64,000 nt of DNA, taken from assembly GCA_025963715.1 (NCBI GenBank), contig JAOQAG010000050.1, positions 95,844 to 159,843 of the forward strand, given 5' to 3'. The stretch comes from Bacteroidota bacterium. GTDB lineage: Bacteria; Bacteroidota; Bacteroidia; 2-12-FULL-35-15. A program made the translations under genes and the position numbers. Below, in pieces: positions 46,628 to 55,455 of this stretch (its first letter is position 1; each line of letters opens with the position of its first letter). The notes under the pieces were generated by a model. The model saw only the letters and a program-made list of their open reading frames with translations. It ran no database searches and was not told where the DNA came from.

Positions 46628-46820
46628 GGCTATGTTGTAGGAAAATGTTTTTTTTATAATGTTCACAAACAGTACTGCCATCCCGGGCGCCGACCCGGGA
46701 TCTGTTAAATACTCGCAGCGCCCATACAGTTTTAATTGGCAGATCCCGGGTCGGCGCCCGGGATGACAAGTCTGGAGAGTATTTTTGTTTCCATTAGCAA
46801 CATTATTCTACAACATGACC
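46628..46820 (+). mobile_element. MITE-like element, family 1, third full copy
   Basis: 193 bp from GGCTATGTTGTAGGAAAATG to CATTATTCTACAACATGACC (inverted ends). An 8-bp duplication TTTTAATA at 46620-46627 and 46821-46828 flanks it. It holds two TCCCGGGCGCCGACCCGGGA-type palindromes. It lies between the ABC exporter stop and the shared terminator. Confidence 0.85.
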
Positions 46821-46840
46821 TTTTAATATTATCAAAAACA

Positions 46841-46875
46841 AAAAAAGCTGAATGGATCTCATTCAGCTTTTTTTT
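46841..46875. terminator. Bidirectional terminator
   Basis: Stem AAAAAAGCTGAATG/CATTCAGCTTTTTT with a 5-base loop, between convergent genes; T-runs on both sides. Confidence 0.9.
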
Positions 46876-46917
46876 ATACCATCTCCGGACTAATCACTCC
46901 AGACTAACGACTAAAAA

Positions 46918-47565
46918 CTACTTCTTCATCCAGTGCGGTAAATTGATCACGATCGGGCAAAATGAATTTTTAAAAAGTACTTTTTTCTTATCAAAGCCGC
47001 CCAGCTTATTATCATAGATCAGGCAATAATATCCTTTTGCGTATTCCGAAATATTTACTGAATTGCCATAACCCTGTTTTGTAATGGCACCGTATGGATT
47101 GTAAATAATAAAGTACGTATCGCCGGAAAAAGAAATGGTTTGATTACGGTCGATCACCTGGTAACTGATCGCTTCTTTTTTTGAATAATACATCACTGCA
47201 TCCGAAAAACGACTCATTTTATCATAACCCTTTTGGCGCACACGGAATTTATTTTCGCCGCTGTTTAAAATCACCGGTACGGAATATGAATTCGGAGTTG
47301 GACTGCCAATCCCGGCTACTTCGCCAACCTTTACCCATTTGTCAAAAATAAATTGCTCTACAATATAGGGCAGTGAGCCGTGCTCGTTTACCGATGTCCA
47401 GCTTACCATGCCGTCCTTGCTGATCTTGAACGATTGTACCTCAAAAGTGGAGATGATCTTTTCGTTTTTGGTATCATTGCCGCTTCCTTCTTTATCACCG
47501 ATGGTGGTAAAGGACGTTGAAAAAACTACTACTAAAAGTAGAATTGCGTAAAGTGCTCTTTTCAT
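46918..47565 (-). CDS. Hypothetical secreted protein
   Basis: 215 residues from the ATG at 47565, which gives a clean signal peptide (MKRALYAILLLVVVFSTSF); a longer frame to 47646 is less likely. Beta-rich sequence with a fibronectin-like repeat feel (SFKISKDGMVSWTSVNEHGS, YIVEQFIFDKWVKVGEVAG). The second half (TISFSGDTYFIIYNPYGAIT) resembles a T9SS-like strand, though no clear sorting domain. Function unknown. Confidence 0.75.
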   Translation of the reverse strand: MKRALYAILLLVVVFSTSFTTIGDKEGSGNDTKNEKIISTFEVQSFKISKDGMVSWTSVNEHGSLPYIVEQFIFDKWVKVGEVAGIGSPTPNSYSVPVILNSGENKFRVRQKGYDKMSRFSDAVMYYSKKEAISYQVIDRNQTISFSGDTYFIIYNPYGAITKQGYGNSVNISEYAKGYYCLIYDNKLGGFDKKKVLFKNSFCPIVINLPHWMKK

Positions 47566-47754
47566 GATGGTTATATATTTTATAACACCGCAAAAATAGA
47601 GCAGAACAAAAAGGAAGTAACCGTACGGAATTTTAATAATTAACAATTGAATGTTAATATCGCTTGTGTTGTCAGTAAAAATAGGGTAACCATCAATTGT
47701 TAGTATTGTTAATAACCCTGTATGCTTTTGATAGTAGTTTGTGTAGAGGAGATT

Positions 47755-48187
47755 TTATAAGCCGGATTTATTTTTCACAGCCTTTTCAAGGTTCTCAATG
47801 AGTATTTTATGTGATTTTTTCATAATATCCAGGAAAATCATGGCAATAACTGTGTTGGCTTTTACTTCCGGAATTTCGGTGATCTGCGTTTGTTTCTGGC
47901 CGGGATCTTCCCTGAAATCAAAGCGGATCCTTAGATCCACGCCTTTTTGTACATCAGATTATAATAAATTTCGGTTCCCTGCTCAAATACCCTGGCTGTA
48001 TAAAATGGCTTCATCGGGATAAACCCAAGAACGAACAATTTTTCAGGGATGGAATACGCATTTCCATCCAGCTTTTTTACTTTCGTCATGTAAGGATGCA
48101 GCTCCCCGAATTTAACAAGATCAAGAAAATAAGGACGGATCTCCGTCGCGGAAGCGGAAACTGTATAATGAAGGGGGAGTGTGTGCA
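47755..48187 (-). pseudogene. SRPBCC-family protein gene with a frameshift
   Basis: Two overlapping frames make one protein. The first (from the ATG at 48187, MHTLPLHYTVSASATEIRPY) covers the front of an SRPBCC lipid-binding fold up to ARVFEQGTEIYYN. The second (GVDLRIRFDFREDPG...ITEIPEVKANTVIAMIF) covers the back, ending at 47755. A single base lost near 47956-47960 would explain the break: restoring one T on the coding strand gives YYNSDVQKGVDLRI. It may be a real pseudogene or a sequencing error. It begins 2 bp after the pentapeptide gene. Confidence 0.75.
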
Positions 48188-48189
48188 TT

Positions 48190-48774
48190 TTATTCGATCG
48201 TGATTCTGTACTTGTCCAAAAGCCCCACAACACCCTGCAGCGAAAAATGTGCTTTGCTGATCTTGTTAAGCTCGCCATCGATCGAATAAGCAAAAGCGGT
48301 AACAAGATTAGCTTCCTGCAAAACAGTGCCGTTAAAAATAGCACCGCTCAGGTTGGTCTTGTCAAATACGGCTTTCGTGAGATTGGCATTGCTGAAATTT
48401 ACATCCTTCAGCGTTGTATTGATGAACACAGTACCCATCATTTTTTTTCCCATAAATGAAGAATAATCGAGGAGACCATTTTCAAAACGCACACTGAATA
48501 AAAAATCGGCGCATTCGCTGAAAATAATTCCCATCAGCTTGCAATCCTTGAATACGGCGTTTATCAGGCTTACATTGTTAAGCCTGATCATGGTAAGATT
48601 GCAATTGATAAAAGTACAATCCGTAAAACGGGAATTGGCAAAATCGCAATTGGAAAGATCGCATTGTTTGAACGTGCATGCTTCAAATTCCCTGTTCCGG
48701 ATGGTTTTTGCGGGTGAATTAACTTTCTCGAAAACTTTATTCAGGTGTGTTGCTTCTTCCATATCGGCGGACAA
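48190..48774 (-). CDS. Pentapeptide-repeat protein
   Basis: 194 residues. Nearly all are A(D/N)LxX five-residue repeats, giving a right-handed beta-helix: CTFKQCDLSNCDFANSRF, CTFINCNLTMIRLNN, VNFSNANLTKAVFDKTNL. Such proteins can mimic DNA (for example Qnr with gyrase), but no specific function is claimed here. It lies 5 bp downstream of namZ and 2 bp upstream of the SRPBCC gene on the same strand, so one operon is likely. A second Met at residue 5 is an alternative start. Confidence 0.88.
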   Translation of the reverse strand: MSADMEEATHLNKVFEKVNSPAKTIRNREFEACTFKQCDLSNCDFANSRFTDCTFINCNLTMIRLNNVSLINAVFKDCKLMGIIFSECADFLFSVRFENGLLDYSSFMGKKMMGTVFINTTLKDVNFSNANLTKAVFDKTNLSGAIFNGTVLQEANLVTAFAYSIDGELNKISKAHFSLQGVVGLLDKYRITIE

Positions 48775-48779
48775 GTAAA

Positions 48780-49991
48780 TTATTCAAAATCGGGGTATAA
48801 CAAATATTTTTTCCGGATCACTTTAAATTTTTTAATGCCATCCACCCAGCTGCTGCGGATCTGATCTTCCGTTGCACCATCCTTGATCTGCTTTTGCAGC
48901 GTGGCATTTCCGGCGTGGTAATTAAAATTATTATCAAAAAAAGTGGTTTTATCCGGCGTGTTTTGATAGGTACCAATAAGCCAGTACAAATATATTTTTT
49001 TGAAATCTTTCATGTATTCATTTCCAAAATCCGAAAGATTATAACCTTTGCAAACCTGTCCCTTGTATTTCGGATCCGTAGCGCCCGGCCGGGGTTGTGG
49101 CGTAAATGTGTAATTTCCTTTTTGCAATGTAGGCAAGCCAATTACCTGGAAAGGAAGATCCGTTCCGCGGCCCACCGCCACTACTGTTCCTTCAAATAAT
49201 CCAAGGCTGGGATATAAATAAACGGAAGCCATGTTTGGTAAATTCGGAGATGGGCGTACCGGTAATTCATACAGATCGCGGTGGGTATAACCTTCAATTG
49301 TTATGACCTTTAAATTGCATTTTTCGCCGTCTTTCAGCCAGCCTTCGCCATTGATCATTTGTGCGTATTCGCCGATCGTCATACCATAAACAACCGGAAC
49401 CGGGTGCATTCCCAAAAACGATTTGTAAGCATCTTCCATGACCGGCCCGTCGATGTAAAAACCATTGGGATTGGGCCTGTCGAGCACGATCAATTGTTTG
49501 CCGTTTTCCGCGCAGGCTTCCATTGCATAATGCAGCGTGGATAAATAGGTGTAAAACCGCACGCCCACATCCTGGATATCGAAGATCACAATATCAATTC
49601 CTTTCAATTGTTCCGGCGATGGTTTCTTGTTTTTTCCATACAGCGAGATCACCGGTAGGCCGGTTTTACTATCTTTTTCCGATGCCACTTTTTCACCGGC
49701 ATCCACCGTTCCGCGAAAGCCATGCTCCGGGCAAAATACTTTTTTTACGGCAACACCCAGTTTTAAAAGGCTGTCGACCAAATGTGTTTGTTTGATATTG
49801 GAAGATTGATTGGCAATAACGGCGATATTTTTTCCTTTCAGTAAAGGGAGATATTCGGAAGTACGATCGGCGCCCACTTTCAGATCGTTGATGGTTTTAA
49901 TGGAATTGTCCACCTGTACAATGTTTTGCGCAGGCAGGTTGAATTGGAGCAACAGCAGCAGGAGCAAAACAGATAGTTTGTACATCTTCAT
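48780..49991 (-). CDS. namZ: Exo-beta-N-acetylmuramidase NamZ (DUF1343)
   Basis: 403 residues with a signal peptide (1-21). The DUF1343/NamZ signatures are all present: IAVIANQSSNIKQTHLVDSL, VFCPEHGFRGTVDAGEKV, IVIFDIQDVGVRFYTYLSTL, LDRPNPNGFYIDGPVM and PVVYGMTIGEYAQMINGEGW. It releases terminal MurNAc residues from peptidoglycan fragments, in cell-wall recycling. Genes of wall recycling are not obvious nearby; a pentapeptide gene follows by 5 bp. Confidence 0.93.
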   Translation of the reverse strand: MKMYKLSVLLLLLLLQFNLPAQNIVQVDNSIKTINDLKVGADRTSEYLPLLKGKNIAVIANQSSNIKQTHLVDSLLKLGVAVKKVFCPEHGFRGTVDAGEKVASEKDSKTGLPVISLYGKNKKPSPEQLKGIDIVIFDIQDVGVRFYTYLSTLHYAMEACAENGKQLIVLDRPNPNGFYIDGPVMEDAYKSFLGMHPVPVVYGMTIGEYAQMINGEGWLKDGEKCNLKVITIEGYTHRDLYELPVRPSPNLPNMASVYLYPSLGLFEGTVVAVGRGTDLPFQVIGLPTLQKGNYTFTPQPRPGATDPKYKGQVCKGYNLSDFGNEYMKDFKKIYLYWLIGTYQNTPDKTTFFDNNFNYHAGNATLQKQIKDGATEDQIRSSWVDGIKKFKVIRKKYLLYPDFE

Positions 49992-50156
49992 TTTAAAATA
50001 GTATTTTTACGGCATTCGATCAGACATCAAACCTACATAATTTTTTTATAAAACAGCTGGAGCGAAATTGAAAGATGTGAACGGGTTTTAAACCGGAACT
50101 GGAATTGGAATTAAAGATTGAGAAGCAAACATTATTTTATCGACAAATTTTTTAGA

Positions 50157-50325
50157 AGTCGTCATCCCATGCTTGACACGGGATCTCATGAATGTTAGCA
50201 GTATTTAATAAACCGATCCCGCAACATGTGCGGGATGACAACCAAATAAGAGAATGCACTCCGAAATGATCACGCATGCTGTCACTTCGAGCGGTACCGA
50301 TAGCTATCGGTACGGGAAAGACAGT
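50157..50325. repeat. Degenerate palindromes: GTCATCCCATG core and GCGGTACCGATAGC hairpin
   Basis: TCATCCCATGCTTGACACGG (50161-50182) and GATCCCGCAACATGTGCGGG (50215-50236) are a diverged family-1-like pair. GTCACTTCGAGCGGTACC and ACCGATAGCTATCGGTACGG (50282-50315) form a further hairpin. No gene in 49992-50368. Confidence 0.65.
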
Positions 50326-50368
50326 TATAGATCTTATAATTAAATAAAAAATAAAACAAAATAAACAT

Positions 50369-51622
50369 TTGAATACCGAACGTTTCATTGCCAGGCGGAT
50401 CATTTTTGGTTCGGAAAATAAAAACCAGCTGTCACGTCCTGTGATGCGGGTTTCTGTTTTGGGCATTGCCTTAGGCATCGCATTGATGATCCTCACTGTT
50501 GCTGTGATCACCGGTTTTCAGGGCGAGATCAGGAACAAGCTCATCGGTTTTGGTTCGCATATCCAGATCACCAATTACGATGATAATGTAAGCGACGAGC
50601 CGCAGCCGATCAGTAGTGAACAACCGTTTTTAACAGAATTGAAAGCCGATCCCGATATTAAACATGTGGAAGTTTATGCGACAAAAAGCGGGATCATCAA
50701 AACAAAAAAAGATAATGAAGGTGTGTTGTTAAAAGGCATCGGTGCGGATTACGACTGGCAATTTATCAATCAGAATTTAGTGAACGGAAAAGTATTCAGC
50801 GTAAGCGATACCGGTTTGTCGAAAAATATTGTGATCTCCAAACTGCTTGCCGATAAGCTGGAGCTGAGTGTAAACGATAAAATGGTGGTGTATTTCCTTA
50901 CCAAAAAAACCGACAGCTCCGATAACATTAGTTACGAGCAGAGAGTAAAAACATTTTTTGTTTCCGGGATCTATAACACCGGCTTCGAAGACATTGATCA
51001 GCGTTTGGTGCTGGTGGACATTGGCCAGATCCGCAAGCTTAATTATTGGGACAAAGATCTGATCGGCGGATTTGAAGTGGCCATCAACGATTACAAAAAA
51101 ATTGATGAAGTAGGCGATCGAGTGGACGATATGGTAGGACAAAGCTTTGTAGCGCAAACGATCAAAAAAACAAATCCTACTATTTTTTCCTGGCTCGATC
51201 TGCAGGATATGAACGGCGTTATTGTGATCACGCTGATGATCCTTGTTGCGGGCATTAATATGATCTCCGCCTTGCTGATCCTGATTTTGGAACGCACCAA
51301 CATGATCGGTATTTTAAAAGCGCTGGGCGCAAAAAATAAAAGCATTCAGAAAATATTTTTGTACAATGCCGTTTACCTGATCGGAAAAGGATTGTTCTGG
51401 GGAAACATTCTCGGTATCGGTATTGCGCTTGTGCAGCAGCATTTCGGGCTGTTCACACTTGATGCAAAAACGTATTATATCTCCGTCATTCCTATTTCAT
51501 TAAACTTCGTAAATATTCTTTTATTGAACGTAGGTACACTCGTGTGTTGCCTGTTGATGCTGATCCTTCCCAGCTTTTTTGTTTCCCGTATTACGCCGGT
51601 AAAAGCAATCAGATTTAGTTAA
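50369..51622 (+). CDS. ABC transporter permease, LolC/LolE (FtsX) type
   Basis: 417 residues from the TTG at 50369; the family N-terminus NTERFIARRI makes this start right despite the rare codon. One helix near residue 30 (SVLGIALGIALMILTVAVITGF) is followed by a large periplasmic MacB-like domain and three C-terminal helices (about 270-400). Homologues in Proteobacteria release lipoproteins for transport to the outer membrane. The matching ATPase is not in the window. Confidence 0.9.
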   Translation: MNTERFIARRIIFGSENKNQLSRPVMRVSVLGIALGIALMILTVAVITGFQGEIRNKLIGFGSHIQITNYDDNVSDEPQPISSEQPFLTELKADPDIKHVEVYATKSGIIKTKKDNEGVLLKGIGADYDWQFINQNLVNGKVFSVSDTGLSKNIVISKLLADKLELSVNDKMVVYFLTKKTDSSDNISYEQRVKTFFVSGIYNTGFEDIDQRLVLVDIGQIRKLNYWDKDLIGGFEVAINDYKKIDEVGDRVDDMVGQSFVAQTIKKTNPTIFSWLDLQDMNGVIVITLMILVAGINMISALLILILERTNMIGILKALGAKNKSIQKIFLYNAVYLIGKGLFWGNILGIGIALVQQHFGLFTLDAKTYYISVIPISLNFVNILLLNVGTLVCCLLMLILPSFFVSRITPVKAIRFS

Positions 51623-51633
51623 GTCATACAAGA

Positions 51634-51970
51634 AAGCCACAGATTCACAGATTTTTTGCCTAAAAAATAATTACACCGATAAAACCGCTTGCGCGATTGA
51701 TTGCAATACCAAAGCCGATTCGGAAAGCCACAGATTCACAGATTTTTTGCGTAAAAATTATTACACATTTAAATCGCTTGCGATTTAAATGTCCGTGTAA
51801 TTGTTTTTTTTAATTTTTTAATCTGTGAATCTGTGGCTCTCTCATTTTTCTCAGCGCTCCTGAAATACGTTTCGCCTTTTGTTTCTTTTGTTTTCTTTTG
51901 TGGTTCAAAATGCATAGCATATAATCCGTGTAATTGTTTTGTCATTTTTTAATCTGTGAATCTGTGGCAA
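51634..51970. repeat. Cluster of CACAGATTCACAGATTTTTT repeats
   Basis: AGCCACAGATTCACAGATTT occurs at about 51639 and 51725; its complement TAATCTGTGAATCTGTGGC at about 51818 and 51950. A perfect palindrome, ATTTAAATCGC/GCGATTTAAAT, lies at 51767-51792, and a CTTTTGTTTTCTTTTGTGG arm at 51888-51907. It fills most of the 420 bp between the LolC/E-like and next genes. No gene. Confidence 0.8.
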
Positions 51971-52042
51971 AATGTATATAGCTCTGGTCTGATCTTTGGT
52001 AAACGCATTCCGCTTTTTATTTTTTACTAAAAATCTGCTCCC

Positions 52043-52858
52043 ATGAAAAAACTACTCATTCTTTTTCTATTGCTGTATTGTTTTTATTCGCGTGCACAGG
52101 ATGCATTTTCCGTTGTTGTAAACGATACATTAAAATTTCAGACAACCATCGAAAATCATTTGCAAAAGGATGAAAAAACGGGAATATCCTCAGGCAGTAT
52201 TTATATCAAAGTAAACACAGGCACAATCAATGAAGGCTCCTGCCCGTATTATGATTTTTACTTCGTAAACAATTCCTCCGATCCGCTGATCCTTCAAACC
52301 GTTTATTGGGGCGAACCGATCTTTGAACCCAATTATCACAAAGATCCTATCATGAAAGGAAAGCCGGGGAAGATCCGTTACATCTGCGTAGAAAATGACC
52401 GGCCCGGCCTGTTCTCAAAAACAGCTACGATCAGCACCAACTTTGGACAAGTGATCATTCGTTTTGATGGAGTCATTTTACCCAAAACCATTCAAACAAG
52501 CAAGCTTTTTGATGTGTCGAAAATTACAACAGGAGAAAAAGTAAATGCGCAGTTTAAGATCTGCAACAAAGCAGATTCTGCGCTCCGGATCACAGGAATA
52601 AAAACCGATGCTGGAATTACTCTTGTTTGCGACAGCTCCGAAGCAGGGATCACAGAAAATGCAATTTGCAAAGATTCCTGCCGCACATTTAATGTAACGT
52701 TTGTTCCCAATGCCATAGGCGATGTGACTTCCAAAGTAACAATCATGATCGGCTGGTGGAAAATAGAATACAACGTTTTTGCAACTGTTACAGCGGCACA
52801 AAAGAAACCGTCAGTTCCCGTAAAACGCGCTTCTTCCAAACCTAAGAAATCAGGTTAA
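52043..52858 (+). CDS. Secreted protein with two Ig-like (DUF1573-type) domains
   Basis: 271 residues with a signal peptide (1-18). Two beta-sandwich units of about 110 residues: the first has GTINEGSCPYYDFYFVNNSSDPL, the second has TTGEKVNAQFKICNKADSALRITGI. Both look like the DUF1573/ASH-type domain of Bacteroidota surface proteins. A third cysteine-rich edge (CDSSEAGITENAICKDSC) precedes a final strand and a basic KPSVPVKRASSKPKKSG tail. Function unknown. Confidence 0.75.
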   Translation: MKKLLILFLLLYCFYSRAQDAFSVVVNDTLKFQTTIENHLQKDEKTGISSGSIYIKVNTGTINEGSCPYYDFYFVNNSSDPLILQTVYWGEPIFEPNYHKDPIMKGKPGKIRYICVENDRPGLFSKTATISTNFGQVIIRFDGVILPKTIQTSKLFDVSKITTGEKVNAQFKICNKADSALRITGIKTDAGITLVCDSSEAGITENAICKDSCRTFNVTFVPNAIGDVTSKVTIMIGWWKIEYNVFATVTAAQKKPSVPVKRASSKPKKSG

Positions 52859-52905
52859 AGCCATCCCGATTTTTTTCGTATTTTCGCATTCTCAAAAAAC
52901 AAATT

Positions 52906-54282
52906 ATGGCATTTAGAAAAGCAAGCAACAACATCCTGGAAACAATTGGCAACACGCCAATGGTACGTATCAATAACATTACAAAAGACGTAAAAGCAAC
53001 GGTTTATGCGAAAGTAGAAACCTTTAATCCGGGGAACTCTATCAAAGACCGTATGGCTTTGAAAATGATCGAGGATGCAGAAAAAGACGGGCGTTTGAAA
53101 CCGGGCGGAACCATCATCGAAGGAACCAGCGGAAATACAGGAATGGGTTTGGCAATTGCTGCTATCATTAAAGGATACAAATGTATTTTTACCACTACCG
53201 ATAAACAATCAAAAGAAAAAGTAGATGCATTGCGCGCCTTTGGTGCCGATGTCATTGTATGCCCTACCGATGTGGATCCGGAAGATCCACGTTCGTATTA
53301 TTCCGTTTCTTCCCGTTTGGTAAAAGAAGTACCGAACGCATGGAAACCAAATCAATACGACAATTTAAGCAACTCACAGGCGCATTACGAACAAACCGGC
53401 CCGGAGATCTGGGAACAAACTGAAGGAAAGATCACACACCTTGTAGTAGGTGTTGGTACCGGCGGAACGATCTGCGGAACGGGAAAATATCTGAAAGAAA
53501 AAAATCCCAATATCAAAGTCTGGGGAATCGATACCTACGGTTCGGTATTTAAAAAATACAAAGAAACCGGCATCTTCGATAAGAACGAAATTTATCCGTA
53601 CAGCACGGAAGGGATCGGCGAAGATTTTTTACCTGCCAATGTGGATTTCAGCATCATCGACCGTTTCGAAAAAGTAACAGATAAAGATGCAGCGATCATG
53701 ACGCGTGAGATCACCAAACGCGAAGGTATCTTTGCCGGAAACTCTGCCGGATCGGCTATGGCCGGATTGATCCAATTGAAAAATGAATTGAAAGAAGGAG
53801 ATCTTGTTGTTGTTATTTTCCATGATCACGGTACGCGTTATATGGGAAAAATGTACAACGACGAATGGATGATGGAAAAAGGGTTTTTCGATAAAAACGG
53901 GTTGGAAGCAAAAGACCTGGTGAACAACAATACCAACGGAAAACTGATCACGGTAGAAGCATCCGACACCATCGGAAGCGCTGTGAAGCTGATGAATAAA
54001 ATGAACATTTCACAAATTCCGGTTACTAACGGCGGACGGATTGTGGGTGCCGTAAACGAAAGTTTATTGTATTCCAAAGTAGTGGCAAATCCCGAAATAA
54101 AAGGGAATTTAATAGAAAGCATCATGCAGCCTGCATTCCCGTTTGTGGATATTTCAGCACCGATCGATTCATTATCAGCCATGATCACCGATAATAATCC
54201 TGCTGTATTGGTGCGTGATTTTAAACTGGATAAAACGTACATCATTACCCGTTACGATATCATCAACGCATTAACTAAATAG
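52906..54282 (+). CDS. Cystathionine beta-synthase (PLP enzyme with C-terminal CBS domains)
   Basis: 458 residues. The PLP fold-II domain (1 to about 325) has the Schiff-base K47 in NPGNSIKDRM, the phosphate loop GVGTGGTICGTGKYL and EGTSGNTGMGLAIA. Then a linker and two CBS domains (from about 345: VEASDTIGSAVKLMNKMNISQIPVTNGG). It should condense serine and homocysteine to cystathionine; cysteine synthase is the close alternative. No heme-binding N-terminal extension, as usual in bacteria. Confidence 0.93.
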   Translation: MAFRKASNNILETIGNTPMVRINNITKDVKATVYAKVETFNPGNSIKDRMALKMIEDAEKDGRLKPGGTIIEGTSGNTGMGLAIAAIIKGYKCIFTTTDKQSKEKVDALRAFGADVIVCPTDVDPEDPRSYYSVSSRLVKEVPNAWKPNQYDNLSNSQAHYEQTGPEIWEQTEGKITHLVVGVGTGGTICGTGKYLKEKNPNIKVWGIDTYGSVFKKYKETGIFDKNEIYPYSTEGIGEDFLPANVDFSIIDRFEKVTDKDAAIMTREITKREGIFAGNSAGSAMAGLIQLKNELKEGDLVVVIFHDHGTRYMGKMYNDEWMMEKGFFDKNGLEAKDLVNNNTNGKLITVEASDTIGSAVKLMNKMNISQIPVTNGGRIVGAVNESLLYSKVVANPEIKGNLIESIMQPAFPFVDISAPIDSLSAMITDNNPAVLVRDFKLDKTYIITRYDIINALTK

Positions 54283-54468
54283 TTCATTGGTTTATTAGTT
54301 CAATGGTTCATTGGTAGTGTTACTTATGCTGTGTGAATATAAAGTAAAACAAAATGGGTTAATTTGGGTTTTCCAGATTAATCCATTTTATTTTTATAAG
54401 TTACCTTTACATTTAGCATGAATTTAGAATAGGCTTCGTTACTAATGAACTAATGAACAAGTTAACCA
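54283..54468. repeat. Degenerate CATTGGTTTATTAGTTCA repeat pair
   Basis: AGTTCATTGGTTTATTAGTT and ATGGTTCATTGG (54282-54312) face complementary units AATGAACTAATGAACAAG and CCAATGAAC (54443-54472). TGCTGTGTGAATA sits between. The start codon of the next gene lies inside the right unit. Confidence 0.7.
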
Positions 54469-55362
54469 ATGAACATTTTCACCGACCAGCTCCATCGAAA
54501 AATCGAATTATCATCTGTTCCAAAGAGGATCATTTCGCTGGTGCCTTCCCAAACCGAATTATTATACGATCTCGGCTTGCGCGATGAAGTGGTGGGGATC
54601 ACTAAATTTTGCGTGCATCCCGATGAATGGTTTCGTACAAAAACGAGAGTGGGCGGAACAAAAAAATACGATTTCGAAAAAATAAAAGCGCTGCAGCCCG
54701 ACCTGATCATCGGTAACAAAGAAGAGAACGAAAAAGAGCAGATCGAAGAACTGATGCAGCATTACAATGTGTGGATGAGCGATATCTATACGCTGAAAGA
54801 TGCACTCGCAATGATTGCCAGCATTGGCGTACTAGTCGGAAAAAACGAAGCCGCAACAAACCTGAAACTGGAGATCGAGTTTAAATTTCATGATTTTTTA
54901 AATTTTAATATACAACCCCCTTCACACACAGCTTTTAATCCTAAATCGGAAATCCTTAATCCTGATTTATCCGGTTCTTCACACGCAGTTTTTAATCCTG
55001 AATCCCAAATCCTGAATCCTAAAAGCGTAGCGTACTTCATCTGGCGCAAACCGTACATGGTTGCCGGTCACGATACATTCATTAACCAGATGCTCAACGT
55101 TTGCGGCTTTGAAAATGTATTTACCAACAGGGCCTCCCGTTACCCGGAAATTACAAACGAAGAGCTCATCAGCGCAAATCCTTCCATTGTATTGCTTTCA
55201 TCCGAACCATATCCTTTCAAAGAACAGCACATCCGGGAAATTCAGCAACTGCTTCCAGCTGCAAAAATTAAAATAGTGGATGGCGAGATTTTCTCCTGGT
55301 ACGGCTCCCGCTTGCTTAAAGCACCTGCGTATTTTAAGGAATTGCAGGAATCGCTTATGTAA
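54469..55362 (+). CDS. BtuF-like substrate-binding protein carrying an in-frame repeat insertion
   Basis: 297 residues; no signal peptide. The N-terminal lobe has VPKRIISLVPSQTELLYDLGL; the C-terminal lobe has AYFIWRKPYMVAGHDTFINQML and FENVFTN, as in helical-backbone vitamin B12/metal-binding proteins. Between the lobes, residues 151-186 (54920-55027) are two copies of an 18-19-residue unit (SHTAFNPKSEILNP and SHAVFNPESQILNP). At DNA level they are the AATCCTAAATCC repeat with its TTCACACACAGC linker. It has no close partner ABC gene here. Confidence 0.85.
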   Translation: MNIFTDQLHRKIELSSVPKRIISLVPSQTELLYDLGLRDEVVGITKFCVHPDEWFRTKTRVGGTKKYDFEKIKALQPDLIIGNKEENEKEQIEELMQHYNVWMSDIYTLKDALAMIASIGVLVGKNEAATNLKLEIEFKFHDFLNFNIQPPSHTAFNPKSEILNPDLSGSSHAVFNPESQILNPKSVAYFIWRKPYMVAGHDTFINQMLNVCGFENVFTNRASRYPEITNEELISANPSIVLLSSEPYPFKEQHIREIQQLLPAAKIKIVDGEIFSWYGSRLLKAPAYFKELQESLM

Positions 55363-55455
55363 TTGTGTATTTGCTTTGTTAGAATGTTTTTTGTGCGTTG
55401 TCATGTTGAGCTTGTCGAAACATGTGGGTCGGCTTACGTACGCTCTTCGAGCTAT

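Noticed and set aside
48190..48774. Annotation as a Qnr quinolone-resistance protein
   Set aside because: Pentapeptide repeats alone are not specific; the Qnr loops are not recognisable.
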